A stretch of 64,000 bases of DNA from Rhodobacterales bacterium (GTDB taxonomy: Bacteria > Pseudomonadota > Alphaproteobacteria > Rhodobacterales > Rhodobacteraceae): assembly GCA_025362795.1 (NCBI GenBank), contig JANYFE010000061.1, forward strand, positions 1 to 64,000, written 5' to 3'. Below are positions 1 through 8,413 of the stretch, one piece after another; position 1 is the first letter of the stretch, and each line of letters begins with the position of its first letter. The notes beneath the pieces were generated by a model. It saw only the letters and a list, made by a program, of their open reading frames with translations, was not told the DNA's origin and did no database searches. Both the position numbers and the translations under genes were made by a program.

Positions 1-51
1 AACAAAATCAACAACGCGCTGACGAAGCTCCATAGGAAGTGGCTTGCCCAT
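1..51 (-). CDS. IS630-family transposase, N-terminal fragment (runs off window)
   Basis: Reading the minus strand from ATG at 51-49, all 17 codons to the edge are open and give MGKPLPMELRQRVVDFV. This matches the typical beginning of IS630-family transposases (M-G/A-K/R-P-L-x-M-x-L-R-x-R-V-V), the start of their N-terminal helix-turn-helix. Only the first residues are present, so whether the copy is intact cannot be judged. The catalytic DDE/DDD domain would lie to the left. Confidence 0.7.
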   Translation of the reverse strand, partial: MGKPLPMELRQRVVDFV

Positions 52-140
52 CAATGACCCCCAACATCTGCCATATGCAGAGGGAATCACAAATCCGAAC
101 TCTTGGGAATCCAGAATCGAAATGGCCGCAACACGCTCTA
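1..140 (-). mobile_element. End of an IS630-family insertion sequence (partial)
   Basis: The left edge holds the 5' end of an IS630-type transposase gene reading leftwards out of the window, so an insertion sequence enters here. IS630 elements target TA dinucleotides. Reading the minus strand, a TA at 139-140 is followed by GAGCGTGTTGCGG, which could be the terminal inverted repeat, so I place the element end near 138. That boundary is inference, because the other end is outside the window. The element lies just beyond the 3' end of the dehydratase gene and marks one side of the sugar island. Confidence 0.5.
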
Positions 141-190
141 AGATGTGGTTAATGAAACCCACAACCCCTTGAAGTTAAACGGCCCTGCAA

Positions 191-210
191 GATGTCCATA
201 TGTGGACATC
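191..210. repeat. Inverted repeat GATGTCCA-tatg-TGGACATC
   Basis: Eight-base perfect arms with a 4-base centre, 8 bp beyond the stop codon of the dehydratase gene. The core TGTCC-N2-ATGTGGACA recurs at 29007-29022 after another gene. No T-run follows on either strand, so it is a poor intrinsic terminator. It may be a protein-binding palindrome or a short dispersed repeat. Confidence 0.55.
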
Positions 211-217
211 CGCAACC

Positions 218-1750
218 TCACATCACTGCCCCCATCGCCCAGGGCACGAACTCCGCCCCGCCAAAGCCCAGTTCCTCCGACTTGGTCTGCGCCCCCGAGG
301 CGACCGTGATGAACATCTCGAATATCTCGCGCCCTTTCGCCTCCATCGTCACCCCGTCGGTGATGATATCGCCGCAGTTGATGTCCATGTCCTCGCGCAT
401 CCGCTCGTACATCTCGGAATTCGTCGCCAGCTTGATGCAGGGCGTCGGCTTGTATCCCGAAACCGACCCGCGCCCGGTGGTAAAGGCGATCAAATTGGCC
501 CCCGACGCAATCTGCCCCGTCACCGAACACGGATCGTAGCCGGGGCTGTCCATGTAGACAAAGCCATGTTCGGTGATCGGTTCGGCAAATTTGTACACCT
601 GGGTCAGGGGGGCCGTGCCGCCCTTGGCCACCGCCCCCAGCGACTTCTCCAGAATGGTCGTCAGCCCGCCTTTCTTGTTGCCGGGTGACGGGTTGTTGTC
701 CATCTCGCCACCCTGCCGCGCCGTGTAATCTTCCCACCACTTGATCCGCGCGACGATCTTTTCGCCCACTTCGCGCGACACCGCCCGCCGCGTCAACAGA
801 TGTTCCGCCCCGTAGATCTCGGGCGTCTCCGAAAGGATCGTGGTGCCACCATGCGCCACCAGCAGATCCGATGCGAACCCCAATGCCGGATTGGCGGTGA
901 TCCCGGAATAGCCGTCCGATCCGCCGCACTGCATCCCCACCATGAGATGCTCCAGCCCGGCCGGCGCCCGCGCCGCCGCATTGGCCACCACCGCCATCTC
1001 CTGCAACACCGCAATCCCGCGCTCGATCGTCTTGCGGGTGCCGCCGGTCTGCTGGATCGTCATATAGCGGAAATTGCCATCCTTGCGCATCCGCCCCGCG
1101 CCGATCAGATCCGGGATCTGCATCACCTCGCAGCCCAGCCCGACCAGCAATATCCCGCCAAAGTTCGGGTTGCGCGCATAACCCTGCAAGGTGCGGAACA
1201 AGGTGTCATAGCCCTCGTCGCGCCCACTCATCCCGCAGCCGGTGCCATGCACGATCGGCACCACACCATCGACATTGGGGAAGTCGCGCAGCCAGTCCGA
1301 CTTTTCGCAGGCCTCGGCAATGAACCGCGCCACCGACCCCGAACAGTTGACCGAGGTCAGCACCCCCAGATAATTCCGGGTGCCGACCGACCCATCGGCC
1401 CGGTGGTATCCCATGAATTGCCGCTTTTCATTCACCAGAGGCTGCGGCGGATGCTCAGAGGCAAAGGCATAGTCCAGCTCATGCGCCGGATCCATTCCCA
1501 GGTTCTGCGAATGGATATGCTCGCCCGCTGCAATCGGACGGGTCGCCACCCCGATGATCTGGCCATAGCGCACCACCCGCGCCCCAGCCGGAATGGCCAG
1601 CGTTGCAATCTTGTGCCCGCGCGGCACCGCCATTGCCAAAGGTGCATTCAACTCCGGCACCACCGTCCCCGCCGTCAGATCTTTCAGCGCGATGATGACA
1701 TTGTCTGACGGGTGCAAACGGATCACGCTGGCCGGGATTATGGGCTGCAT
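218..1750 (-). CDS. uxaA: UxaA-family sugar-acid dehydratase (altronate/fuconate type)
   Basis: A 510-residue enzyme of the altronate/galactarate dehydratase family. Residues about 5-80 form the SAF domain and the rest is the UxaA core, with conserved cysteines in VHGTGCGMSGRDEG, GLGCEV, GMQCGGSDGYSG and PGYDPCSVTGQI that bind the metal in this family. Family members dehydrate aldonates to 2-keto-3-deoxy acids in the cytoplasm. I chose the ATG at 1750, preceded by AAAGG; a longer reading to 1813 adds unconserved residues. It is divergent from the GntR regulator, with the CTAACATGTTAG palindrome 73 bp upstream. Altronate is the textbook substrate. The neighbouring lactonase, aldose dehydrogenase and FucU mutarotases suggest L-fuconate or a similar 6-deoxy aldonate instead (inference). 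Confidence 0.88.
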   Translation of the reverse strand: MQPIIPASVIRLHPSDNVIIALKDLTAGTVVPELNAPLAMAVPRGHKIATLAIPAGARVVRYGQIIGVATRPIAAGEHIHSQNLGMDPAHELDYAFASEHPPQPLVNEKRQFMGYHRADGSVGTRNYLGVLTSVNCSGSVARFIAEACEKSDWLRDFPNVDGVVPIVHGTGCGMSGRDEGYDTLFRTLQGYARNPNFGGILLVGLGCEVMQIPDLIGAGRMRKDGNFRYMTIQQTGGTRKTIERGIAVLQEMAVVANAAARAPAGLEHLMVGMQCGGSDGYSGITANPALGFASDLLVAHGGTTILSETPEIYGAEHLLTRRAVSREVGEKIVARIKWWEDYTARQGGEMDNNPSPGNKKGGLTTILEKSLGAVAKGGTAPLTQVYKFAEPITEHGFVYMDSPGYDPCSVTGQIASGANLIAFTTGRGSVSGYKPTPCIKLATNSEMYERMREDMDINCGDIITDGVTMEAKGREIFEMFITVASGAQTKSEELGFGGAEFVPWAMGAVM

Positions 1751-1801
1751 TGCAAATTGCCTTTCGATCTGGCTCTCTCCCGGCCGCTGCGGCGGGGCTG
1801 C

Positions 1802-1829
1802 TTGACAGGGCAACCGCCCCAGCTAACAT
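1802..1829 (+). promoter_or_regulatory. Candidate sigma-70 promoter of the GntR regulator
   Basis: TTGACA at 1802-1807 is a perfect -35 hexamer. TAACAT at 1824-1829 lies 16 bp further on and could act as -10. The -10 falls inside the 1823-1834 palindrome, so a bound repressor would block it. Position relative to the regulator start at 1854 is reasonable. Not tested. Confidence 0.5.
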
Positions 1830-1834
1830 GTTAG
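1823..1834. promoter_or_regulatory. GntR operator candidate CTAACATGTTAG, copy 1
   Basis: A perfect 12-bp palindrome in the gap between the divergent dehydratase and GntR genes. The same 16 nt, CTAACATGTTAGTATG, occurs again at 11888-11903 in the divergent transporter promoter region. FCD-type GntR proteins bind short palindromes of this size as dimers, and regulators commonly bind next to their own gene. The assignment is therefore strong inference. Confidence 0.7.
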
Positions 1835-1853
1835 TATGCTACAGGGTGACGCC

Positions 1854-2585
1854 ATGCCAGTTCAAGAGGGGATGATCGACGTGGCGCTGCCGCAGCGACT
1901 TGCTTTGCGTCCGCTGGAGGGGTTTTCGGGGTCGCTGGCGCAGCGGGTCTATGCCTCGCTCCGCCAGTCGATCTTGTCACTTGACCTGCGGCCCGGTGAC
2001 ATCCTGCGCAAACCGGAAATCTGCGATGCCCTCGGCGTCTCGCGCAGCCCGGTCAGCGAGGCGGTGGCCCGGCTTGCCGCCGAACACCTGGTCCGTGTCG
2101 TCCCGCAGGCCGGCACCTATGTCGCCCGGTTTTCGCTGAATGAAATCCGCGAAGGTGCCTTTCTGCGCGAGGCTCTGGAACTTGCCGCCGTCGAACGGGT
2201 GGCCCAGACCGTGACCGAGGATCAGCTGGCGCACCTGCGCCGCAACCTGCACCTGCAAGCCGCCCTGTTCGAGGCTGGCGACTTCGCCGGCTTTTACCAG
2301 GCCGACGCTGCGATGCATGAACTGATCCTGACGTTCACCGGTTTCAAACGGGTGGCCACGCTGGCCGACACGTCCTGGGTCCATGTCAACCGCGCCCGCC
2401 AACTGATCCTGCCCGCTCCGGGCCGGGTGCAGGCCACGCTCACCGAACACCATGCCATCCTCGCAGCCATCGAGGCCCGCAACGCGCCAGCCGCCCGCAC
2501 CGCCACCCGCGTCCACCTTGGCAAACTGCTGGGCTTTCTTGAACCCCTGGCCCTCAGTCGCCCCGATCTCTTTGATCCCGAATGA
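1854..2585 (+). CDS. GntR-family regulator, FCD subfamily
   Basis: A 243-residue transcription factor. Residues about 25-90 form the winged helix-turn-helix (LAQRVYASLRQSILSLDLRP, then DALGVSRSPVSEAVARL). The C-terminal FCD domain, an all-helical ligand sensor, carries histidines in AAMHELI and TEHHAILAAIE that fit its usual metal site. The ATG at 1854 follows AGGGTGA; an upstream ATG at 1836 lies in the operator and is less likely. It probably controls the divergent dehydratase, itself, and the transporter genes that share the palindrome. The likely effector is a sugar acid, as for UxuR/ExuR relatives (inference). Confidence 0.9.
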   Translation: MPVQEGMIDVALPQRLALRPLEGFSGSLAQRVYASLRQSILSLDLRPGDILRKPEICDALGVSRSPVSEAVARLAAEHLVRVVPQAGTYVARFSLNEIREGAFLREALELAAVERVAQTVTEDQLAHLRRNLHLQAALFEAGDFAGFYQADAAMHELILTFTGFKRVATLADTSWVHVNRARQLILPAPGRVQATLTEHHAILAAIEARNAPAARTATRVHLGKLLGFLEPLALSRPDLFDPE

Positions 2586-2663
2586 AATCCCCACAACTCG
2601 CCTAAAATGTCGCCCCCGTTCACGGTGGCGAAAATACTCCACCTCTGCGTCATTGGTTGCGCG

Positions 2664-2682
2664 ATTGGTTTGGGCTACCAAT
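2664..2682. promoter_or_regulatory. Inverted repeat ATTGGT-N7-ACCAAT upstream of the isomerase
   Basis: Six-base perfect arms, 62 bp upstream of the TIM-barrel isomerase start. This is a common operator size, but only one copy was noticed. No regulator can be assigned. Confidence 0.25.
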
Positions 2683-2743
2683 GGACCCGACGGCTGTAAA
2701 ACCCCCACCATTTCAATGCCGCAGACCGCCCCAAGGAACCCCC

Positions 2744-3718
2744 ATGCCCGACCTGCCCAACCGCCCCCGCTACGCCGCCCGCCTGAACGCCTTCAAACTT
2801 GGCCTTCCCGGCAAACCCACCGTCGCGGACCTGCTGGACAGGGCAGGGCAGGTGCCCGGCCTTGATGCCGCCGATCTCAATTACCCTGACCATTTCGAAC
2901 ACCACACCCCCGCCCAGCTGTCCACACTTCTGGCCGCCAAAGGCATGGCCCTCAACGGGCTCGCCATGCGCTACTACACCGACCCCGGCTTCCGCCTCGG
3001 TGCCTTCACCCACCCCGACCGTCGCGTCCGCCGCGCTGCCATCGATCTCACCAAACGCGGCCTTGACGCCCTGTCCGAAATGGGTGGCCGGATCATGACG
3101 CTGTGGATGGGCCAGGACGGTGTCGATTACGCTTTTCAGGGCAACTACGGTCAGATGTGGGACGATACGCTGAAGGCGCTGATCGAAGTCACCGGCCACA
3201 ACCCCGCCCTCGACATCTCGCTCGAATACAAACCCAACGAGCCGCGCGCCTTTGCCCTGCTGCCCGATCTCGCCACCAACCTGTTGATGCTGAAAGAGGT
3301 GGATCGCCCCAACACCGGCATCACCCTCGACTTCTGCCATGTCTTGTTCGCAGGCGAGATTCCCGCCCAATCCGCCCAACTCACCGCCCGCCACTCCCGC
3401 CTGCTGGGGGTTCACCTGAACGACGGCTACGGCAAACGTGATGACGGCCTGATGGTCGGCTCGGTCAACCCTATGCAAACGCTGGAACTTTTTGTCGAAC
3501 TCGCGCGGCAGAACCACGACGGGGTGATCTACTTCGACACGTTTCCCGATCATTCAGGGTTGGACCCGGTGCAGGAGGCCACCACCAACATCCTGATGGC
3601 CAACCGCCTGCGCGCCATCGCCCTTCGCCTGAAAGACGATCCGGCCCTCACCGCCGCCATCGCCCGCCAGGACGCGGCCCTTGGCCTGAGGATCGTGGCG
3701 GACCATCTGTATCGGTAG
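2744..3718 (+). CDS. Xylose-isomerase-like TIM-barrel sugar isomerase/epimerase
   Basis: A 324-residue cytoplasmic protein of the AP-endonuclease-2/xylose isomerase superfamily. Acidic and histidine residues expected at the metal site appear at the ends of successive strands: DISLEYKPNEPR, GITLDFCHVLFAG, LLGVHLNDGYGKRDDG and VIYFDTFPDHSG. The start ATG at 2744 has AAGGA 6 nt upstream; an open frame reaching back to 2657 has no ribosome binding site. It probably interconverts an aldose and ketose, or epimerises a keto sugar, for the surrounding pathway. The exact substrate cannot be read from sequence. It is transcribed in the same direction as the GntR gene, 158 bp downstream of it. Confidence 0.8.
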   Translation: MPDLPNRPRYAARLNAFKLGLPGKPTVADLLDRAGQVPGLDAADLNYPDHFEHHTPAQLSTLLAAKGMALNGLAMRYYTDPGFRLGAFTHPDRRVRRAAIDLTKRGLDALSEMGGRIMTLWMGQDGVDYAFQGNYGQMWDDTLKALIEVTGHNPALDISLEYKPNEPRAFALLPDLATNLLMLKEVDRPNTGITLDFCHVLFAGEIPAQSAQLTARHSRLLGVHLNDGYGKRDDGLMVGSVNPMQTLELFVELARQNHDGVIYFDTFPDHSGLDPVQEATTNILMANRLRAIALRLKDDPALTAAIARQDAALGLRIVADHLYR

Positions 3719-3742
3719 GGCGGGGTTCACCCCGCCACCCGC

Positions 3743-4573
3743 TCACAGCCGGTAAAACGCCACCGCCGACCCGCCATAAATCCGTGCGTTGGCCGCGTCC
3801 GACAATTCTGAAGTCAACTCCAGCGCCGCCGCCCGCCAGCCGTCATATTCCGCCCGCAGCCGGCACACCGGCCAATCCGACCCCCACATCACGCGGTCGG
3901 GCCCGAACGCCGCAACCACATGATCGACATAGGGCCGCAAATCCGCCACCGTCCAATCCGCATTCGCCTCGGTGATCAGGGCCGAGAATTTGACAAAAGC
4001 CCCAGCCTCCGCCAGCCGCGACATGCCATCGGCCCAGAACCGAAAGTTCGCGTCGGAATGCGCACGTATCCGCGGCTTCATGCAATGATCGACAACCACC
4101 CGCATCGTCGGATATCGTTTGAAGATCGTCAGGAAATTCGCCAGATGCTGCGGAAAGCCCAGCGCATCCAGCGTCAGATCCAGATCGCACAGCGCGGCAA
4201 ACCCCCACTGCACATCAGCGCGCAGCATCCAGTCGTCGTCGGCAATATCCTGAATCATCGGCCGGACACCTTTGAACTTCGGATGCCCCTTCAACCGCCG
4301 CAGCTCGTCAAGGTCGCCCGCCTTCTCAAAATCCACCCAACCCACGACGCCCTTCACAAACTCCGTCGCATCCGCCAGCCCCAGCATATACTCGGTCTCC
4401 GCCACCGAAGCCGCCGCCTGCACCAGAACCGTCGCATCGATCCCGTTCTGTGCCAAAACCGGGGCAAGATCGGCAGGCATATACACCCGGTTCAACACCG
4501 CATTGTCGCGCGGCATCCAGTCATAATCGCCCCGCGCCGGGTTCCAGAAATGCTGGTGCGCGTCCACGATCAT
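3743..4573 (-). CDS. COG3618 amidohydrolase, probable sugar lactonase (L-fuconolactonase type)
   Basis: A 276-residue amidohydrolase-2 protein starting MIVDAHQHFWNP, with the HxH metal motif at residues 5-7. Further features are HAHxD-like positions VVVDHCMKPR and the C-terminal RVMWGSDWPVCR, whose Asp is the usual catalytic residue. COG3618 members include L-fucono-, L-rhamnono- and related lactonases that open the lactone made by a sugar dehydrogenase. The preferred ATG at 4573 overlaps the aldo/keto reductase stop as ATGA, showing translational coupling; the frame is open further upstream but that part is low-complexity shadow. It is the last gene of a five-gene minus-strand operon that starts with the two permeases. 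Confidence 0.85.
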   Translation of the reverse strand: MIVDAHQHFWNPARGDYDWMPRDNAVLNRVYMPADLAPVLAQNGIDATVLVQAAASVAETEYMLGLADATEFVKGVVGWVDFEKAGDLDELRRLKGHPKFKGVRPMIQDIADDDWMLRADVQWGFAALCDLDLTLDALGFPQHLANFLTIFKRYPTMRVVVDHCMKPRIRAHSDANFRFWADGMSRLAEAGAFVKFSALITEANADWTVADLRPYVDHVVAAFGPDRVMWGSDWPVCRLRAEYDGWRAAALELTSELSDAANARIYGGSAVAFYRL

Positions 4574-5604
4574 GCCAAATTCCCCACTGGCGCATCCGCC
4601 CGCATCAATCCCTGCGCTTTCAGATCGGCCCACAGCGCCGCCGGGATCGCCGCCGCCGCCGCCCGCGCGTTGGCCTCGACCTCCGCCACACCCTGACCGC
4701 CCGGGATCATCGACACCACCGCCGGATGCAGCAGCGGAAACTGAAACGCCGCATCGACCAGCCTTGCGCCATGCGCCGCACACACGGCTTCAATCCGCTG
4801 CACCTTGTCCATCACCGCCTGCGGTGCCACCTCGTAATTGTAAAACGCCCCTGGCCGCGCTCCGGTTGCCAAAATCCCCGAGTTGTATGGCCCGCCGATC
4901 ACAATCCCGATCCCCCGCGCCACCGCCAGCGGCAAGAACGACACCAGCGCCTCCTGCTCCAGCAGCGTATAGCGCCCGGCCAACAGGAACAGATCGAAAT
5001 CCCCCCGCTCGGTCAGCCACTGGCACTGTTCCCATTCGTTGATCCCGCCGCCAATCGCCCGGATCACCCCCTGATCACGCAACGCAATCAGCGCCCGGTA
5101 GCCGCCGGCCATGAACTGATCCCGATATCCCTCCATCACGGCCCGGCTGCCGTGGGTCCAGACGTCCAGATCATGCACATACAGAATGTCGATCCGGTCC
5201 AGTCCGGTCCGCTCCAGCGTGAACTCCAGCGACCGCATCACGCCGTCATAGCTGTAGTCGTAGACGCCTTGCCGGTTCGGCACCTCGAACCACTTGCCAA
5301 TCCCCTCCCGCGTCTTGCCCGTCTCCGGTGGCCGCATGATCCGGCCCACTTTGGAGGACACCACGAAATCCTCGCGCCGTTTGTCCCGCAACACCCGGTT
5401 CAGCCGCACCTCCGACAGACCTAACCCGTACAGCGGTGCCGTATCGAAATACCGCACCCCCAGATCCCAGGCCCGCGTCATCGTCGCATGGGCCTCGTCA
5501 TCCGACACCGCACGGTACAACCCGCCAATCGGTGCCGTCCCGAACCCCAGTTCGGTAAACCGCACCGCCCCCAGCCCGCCCCTGTCCCAAACCCGCACCT
5601 TCAC
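4570..5604 (-). CDS. Aldo/keto reductase, probable aldose 1-dehydrogenase (L-fucose dehydrogenase type)
   Basis: A 344-residue (from GTG at 5604) aldo/keto reductase of the D-threo-aldose/L-fucose dehydrogenase group. The tetrad is visible: Asp and Tyr in YFDTAPLYG, Lys in VVSSKVGR, His in ILYVHDLD. These enzymes oxidise the free sugar to its lactone with NAD(P), the substrate of the lactonase encoded next. I chose GTG because AAAGGA lies 5 nt upstream; an in-frame ATG at 5628 adds 8 residues but has no ribosome binding site. It follows the mutarotase gene by about 97 nt. Confidence 0.85.
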   Translation of the reverse strand: MKVRVWDRGGLGAVRFTELGFGTAPIGGLYRAVSDDEAHATMTRAWDLGVRYFDTAPLYGLGLSEVRLNRVLRDKRREDFVVSSKVGRIMRPPETGKTREGIGKWFEVPNRQGVYDYSYDGVMRSLEFTLERTGLDRIDILYVHDLDVWTHGSRAVMEGYRDQFMAGGYRALIALRDQGVIRAIGGGINEWEQCQWLTERGDFDLFLLAGRYTLLEQEALVSFLPLAVARGIGIVIGGPYNSGILATGARPGAFYNYEVAPQAVMDKVQRIEAVCAAHGARLVDAAFQFPLLHPAVVSMIPGGQGVAEVEANARAAAAAIPAALWADLKAQGLMRADAPVGNLA

Positions 5605-5701
5605 AGCGTTCCTTTCCGTTCCATTCACAGTGACCCAAATACCTCACGGAGGGGGGGGCCGCAGGATGTGACATCCCCCGGCCTTTGCCAAGCGCAGCAT
5701 G

Positions 5702-6160
5702 TCACCGCAAGGGTGCCAAATCCACCACGCCTTTTTTCAGGATAAAGCAGCCATAAGGCCCCGAATCCGCCGTGCGAATGATGCAAAACGCCCGCTTGGC
5801 CGCCTCGTAAAACGCAAACCGCTCCAGCGCCTGCATCTCCACGTCGCGGCCCTCCATCTCCGAACACAGAACCTGCAACGCGCTGAACGACGGCAGCACT
5901 TTCGCCGCATCCCCCACCACCTGCATCCGCGACACCGGCGCCGGCACGAACGTATCCAGCGGCATCAGGCTCAAGATCGCGCCGGTCGCCGTCAGAATAT
6001 CGCAGCCGGCAAAGTCGATGACCCGGCCATAGGTCGTCTTTGCCGCAATCGTCGCCGCCGGATGGTTGACATCGCAGATCACCAGTTCATCGCCATGCCC
6101 CATCAGCATCAGCACATGTACCAGTTCCGCCGACAACCGCTGGTCAATGCCCTTCAGCAT
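5702..6160 (-). CDS. fucU: RbsD/FucU-family sugar mutarotase, copy 1
   Basis: A 152-residue protein with the FucU pattern: MLKGIDQRLSAEL at the start, MGHGDELVICD with the conserved His-Gly-Asp, FYEAAKRAF, and a final YGCFILKKGV. FucU interconverts alpha and beta anomers of L-fucose or related sugars so that dehydrogenases and kinases receive the right form. It lies between the permease genes and the aldose dehydrogenase, fitting that role. A second, roughly half-identical copy is at 13703-14155, so the locus has two mutarotases of the same family. Confidence 0.9.
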   Translation of the reverse strand: MLKGIDQRLSAELVHVLMLMGHGDELVICDVNHPAATIAAKTTYGRVIDFAGCDILTATGAILSLMPLDTFVPAPVSRMQVVGDAAKVLPSFSALQVLCSEMEGRDVEMQALERFAFYEAAKRAFCIIRTADSGPYGCFILKKGVVDLAPLR

Positions 6161-6194
6161 CTCGGCCCTTGATATTTCGCAGAAAAATCGCGCC

Positions 6195-7127
6195 TCACTT
6201 GACCGCTCCCGCCGCCATGCCCTTGATGATGAACCTTTCCAGAAAGATCCCGATCACCACCAGCGGCAGGATGGCCGCAAAAGACAGCGCCGCCATCGAC
6301 CACCACGAAATCCCCTGTGATCCGGTCTGGCTCGCCACCATGACCGGCAAGGTATTGGCATAGGTCGAGGTCAGCAGCGCCGCAAAGAAGTACTCGTTCC
6401 AGGTCAGAACCAGCGACAGGATCAGTGCCGCCACCATACCGGGCAGCGCAATCGGCAGCACAATCGTCAGAAACGCCCCCCACACCGACTGGCCGTCCAC
6501 CATCGCGGCTTCCTCCAGCTCGGTCGGGATGCCGGCGAACTGGTCGCGCATGATCCAGACCACGATCGGCAGCACCGACAGGGTGTACAGCGCGATCAAC
6601 CCCACCCGAGTGTCCAGCAGGTCCAGCTGTTTGTACAAAACCAGCATCGGCAGTGCCAGAACCACCGGCGGCAGGATCAGCTGGCTCAGGAAAAAGAACG
6701 AGATATCGGCGTTGCGCATCCACAGGAACTTATAGCTGAACCGGCTTAACCCGTAGGCCGCCAGACTGCCCAGAGCCACCGCCAGCACCGAAGACGTGAC
6801 CGAGATGACCACCGAATTGGCAAAGCGCCGCAGGAACTCGTCCCGCACGGTGTTGCCTTGGCCAATGGTTTCCGGGCTCAGCCCCAGTGATTTCCAACCC
6901 AGCCATTTCGGCGTGAAATCGACCCAGGGCACCAGCCGCCCCTGCATCACATCCGGCGCCATCTTGAACGATGTGGTGATCGTCCAGTAAATCGGGAACA
7001 GCGAGATAAAGGCCCACAGCGCCAGCATGGCGTAAATGAATGTCCGCGCCGTCCACCATTTGGCGCTGTGGCCAAGGTCGGCCGCGCTGTCACGGAAAAT
7101 CTGGCCAGAATTGTCGGTTGCGGTCAT
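6195..7127 (-). CDS. Sugar ABC transporter inner-membrane permease (MalG type)
   Basis: A 310-residue permease with six hydrophobic segments. The first is around residues 28-50 (FIYAMLALWAFISLFPIYW). The EAA loop, EEAAMVDGQSVWGAFLTIVL, contacts the ATPase. It forms the channel with the MalF-type protein encoded immediately upstream, with one nucleotide between that stop and this start. The carbohydrate-uptake-1 family is indicated by the pairing with a MalF-like partner and a UgpC-like ATPase. Confidence 0.92.
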   Translation of the reverse strand: MTATDNSGQIFRDSAADLGHSAKWWTARTFIYAMLALWAFISLFPIYWTITTSFKMAPDVMQGRLVPWVDFTPKWLGWKSLGLSPETIGQGNTVRDEFLRRFANSVVISVTSSVLAVALGSLAAYGLSRFSYKFLWMRNADISFFFLSQLILPPVVLALPMLVLYKQLDLLDTRVGLIALYTLSVLPIVVWIMRDQFAGIPTELEEAAMVDGQSVWGAFLTIVLPIALPGMVAALILSLVLTWNEYFFAALLTSTYANTLPVMVASQTGSQGISWWSMAALSFAAILPLVVIGIFLERFIIKGMAAGAVK

Positions 7128-7128
7128 C

Positions 7129-8232
7129 TCAATACCTCGACTTCATCCAGCGGTCCGCGAATTTCATCAGCACGGTCATCACGATGATGATGATCACCAA
7201 ATAAACCATTGCCAGCAACGTGCCGTATCCGACGTTCGACCGGTCGCGGTATTCCCGGAAGATGAAACTGGTCACGCTGTCGGTGGCCCCGCCCGGCCCG
7301 CCCGAGGTGACGCTGATGATGATATCCGCCAGCTTCAGCTTGAAGATCAGCCGGATCAGCACGGCGGTGATCGACACCGGCAACATCAGCGGAAATGTCA
7401 CCTCCCAGAACGCCCGCCACGGGCTCGCGCCGTCAACCTTGGCGGCCTCTTGCAATTCCTTGGGGATCGCCTGCAACCCGGCAAGGATCATGATCATCAT
7501 GAACGGAATGAAGGTCCAGGCGTCCATCCCCATGATGGTCAGCTTGGCCATCCAGCCGGTACCGAAAAACGACGGATTGTCCCAGCCGAGATGCCTTGCA
7601 AGCGTGGCCAGCGGGCCAAACCGCGTCTCCATCATCGACTTGCCGATCATCCAGCTGACAGCGACCGGCGACAGCATCAGGGGCATCAGAAACGCCACCC
7701 GAAAAAATTTCCGCGCCCGGATTTCGGTGTTCAGCATCAGGGCCAGCGCAAAGGCCACGACATATTCCGGCAGGATCGCCAGCACATACCAGACCATATT
7801 GGTCAGCGCGTTCCAGTAGAACGGGTCGTGCCACATCTGCACAAGGTTGTCGAAACCGTTGAACTGGCGGCCATCCGGGCTGGACAGGTTCCAGCTTGAA
7901 AATGCGATGACCAACCCGAATAGCAGCGGAAACACCACCAGCGATATGACGAACAACGCGGCGGGCAGCACGAACAGGATGCGCTTGCCATGCTCGCCCT
8001 TGACCAGAACCTGCGCCCAGCACAGGCAGACCGCGAACAGGATATAGGCGTATAAGGTCGGTCGCCAGCTTGCGAAACCAAAGTCGGATGTGCCCAGCGA
8101 TTGCAGGGTTTGCAACACCGCCACCACTGCCATCAGTCCGACCGATCCCCACACGATCGCCCGGCCAAACGTGATGCGTCCGGGGCCGATATTGTCGGTG
8201 GTGACAACGTGCAGAAGGTCGCCTTCGCTCAT
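7129..8232 (-). CDS. Sugar ABC transporter inner-membrane permease (MalF type)
   Basis: A 367-residue permease. Several N-terminal hydrophobic segments precede the standard permease domain, as is common for MalF-like subunits. The EAA loop reads LQEAAKVDGASPWRAFWEV. The ATG at 8232 follows GGAGGGGA with about 9 nt spacing; the open frame extends to 8349 without support. This is the first gene of the minus-strand operon permease-permease-mutarotase-dehydrogenase-lactonase. Its binding protein and ATPase are encoded separately beyond an HxlR/methyltransferase pair, so the transporter genes are split. Confidence 0.92.
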   Translation of the reverse strand: MSEGDLLHVVTTDNIGPGRITFGRAIVWGSVGLMAVVAVLQTLQSLGTSDFGFASWRPTLYAYILFAVCLCWAQVLVKGEHGKRILFVLPAALFVISLVVFPLLFGLVIAFSSWNLSSPDGRQFNGFDNLVQMWHDPFYWNALTNMVWYVLAILPEYVVAFALALMLNTEIRARKFFRVAFLMPLMLSPVAVSWMIGKSMMETRFGPLATLARHLGWDNPSFFGTGWMAKLTIMGMDAWTFIPFMMIMILAGLQAIPKELQEAAKVDGASPWRAFWEVTFPLMLPVSITAVLIRLIFKLKLADIIISVTSGGPGGATDSVTSFIFREYRDRSNVGYGTLLAMVYLVIIIIVMTVLMKFADRWMKSRY

Positions 8233-8345
8233 CTTCCGGGTCCCCTCCCTGCAATGCTGGAATGTTAGCGGAGGGTTTCTGCCCTGGGAAGGGACTAACT
8301 GAGGCAAAGTGCTGAACTGCCGACCCAAAACGCCCCTCGACCCCG

Positions 8346-8364
8346 GCACTACAGTTTCTGGACT
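8346..8364 (+). promoter_or_regulatory. HxlR-locus operator candidate, copy 1
   Basis: GCACTACAGTTTCTGGACT, 50 bp upstream of the HxlR gene, matches 17 of 19 bases at 9108-9126 upstream of the methyltransferase. Repetition before both genes of the pair points to binding by the HxlR protein. Confidence 0.5.
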
Positions 8365-8413
8365 GGCCAGCCCCGCCGCATCGGGCCTATCCTGAAGTCA
8401 TGGAGGTGCTGCC

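Noticed and set aside
5650-5657. Run of eight Gs before the aldo/keto reductase gene, considered as a phase-variable tract
   Set aside because: It lies outside any coding frame and not between plausible -35 and -10 boxes, so slippage would have no clear effect.
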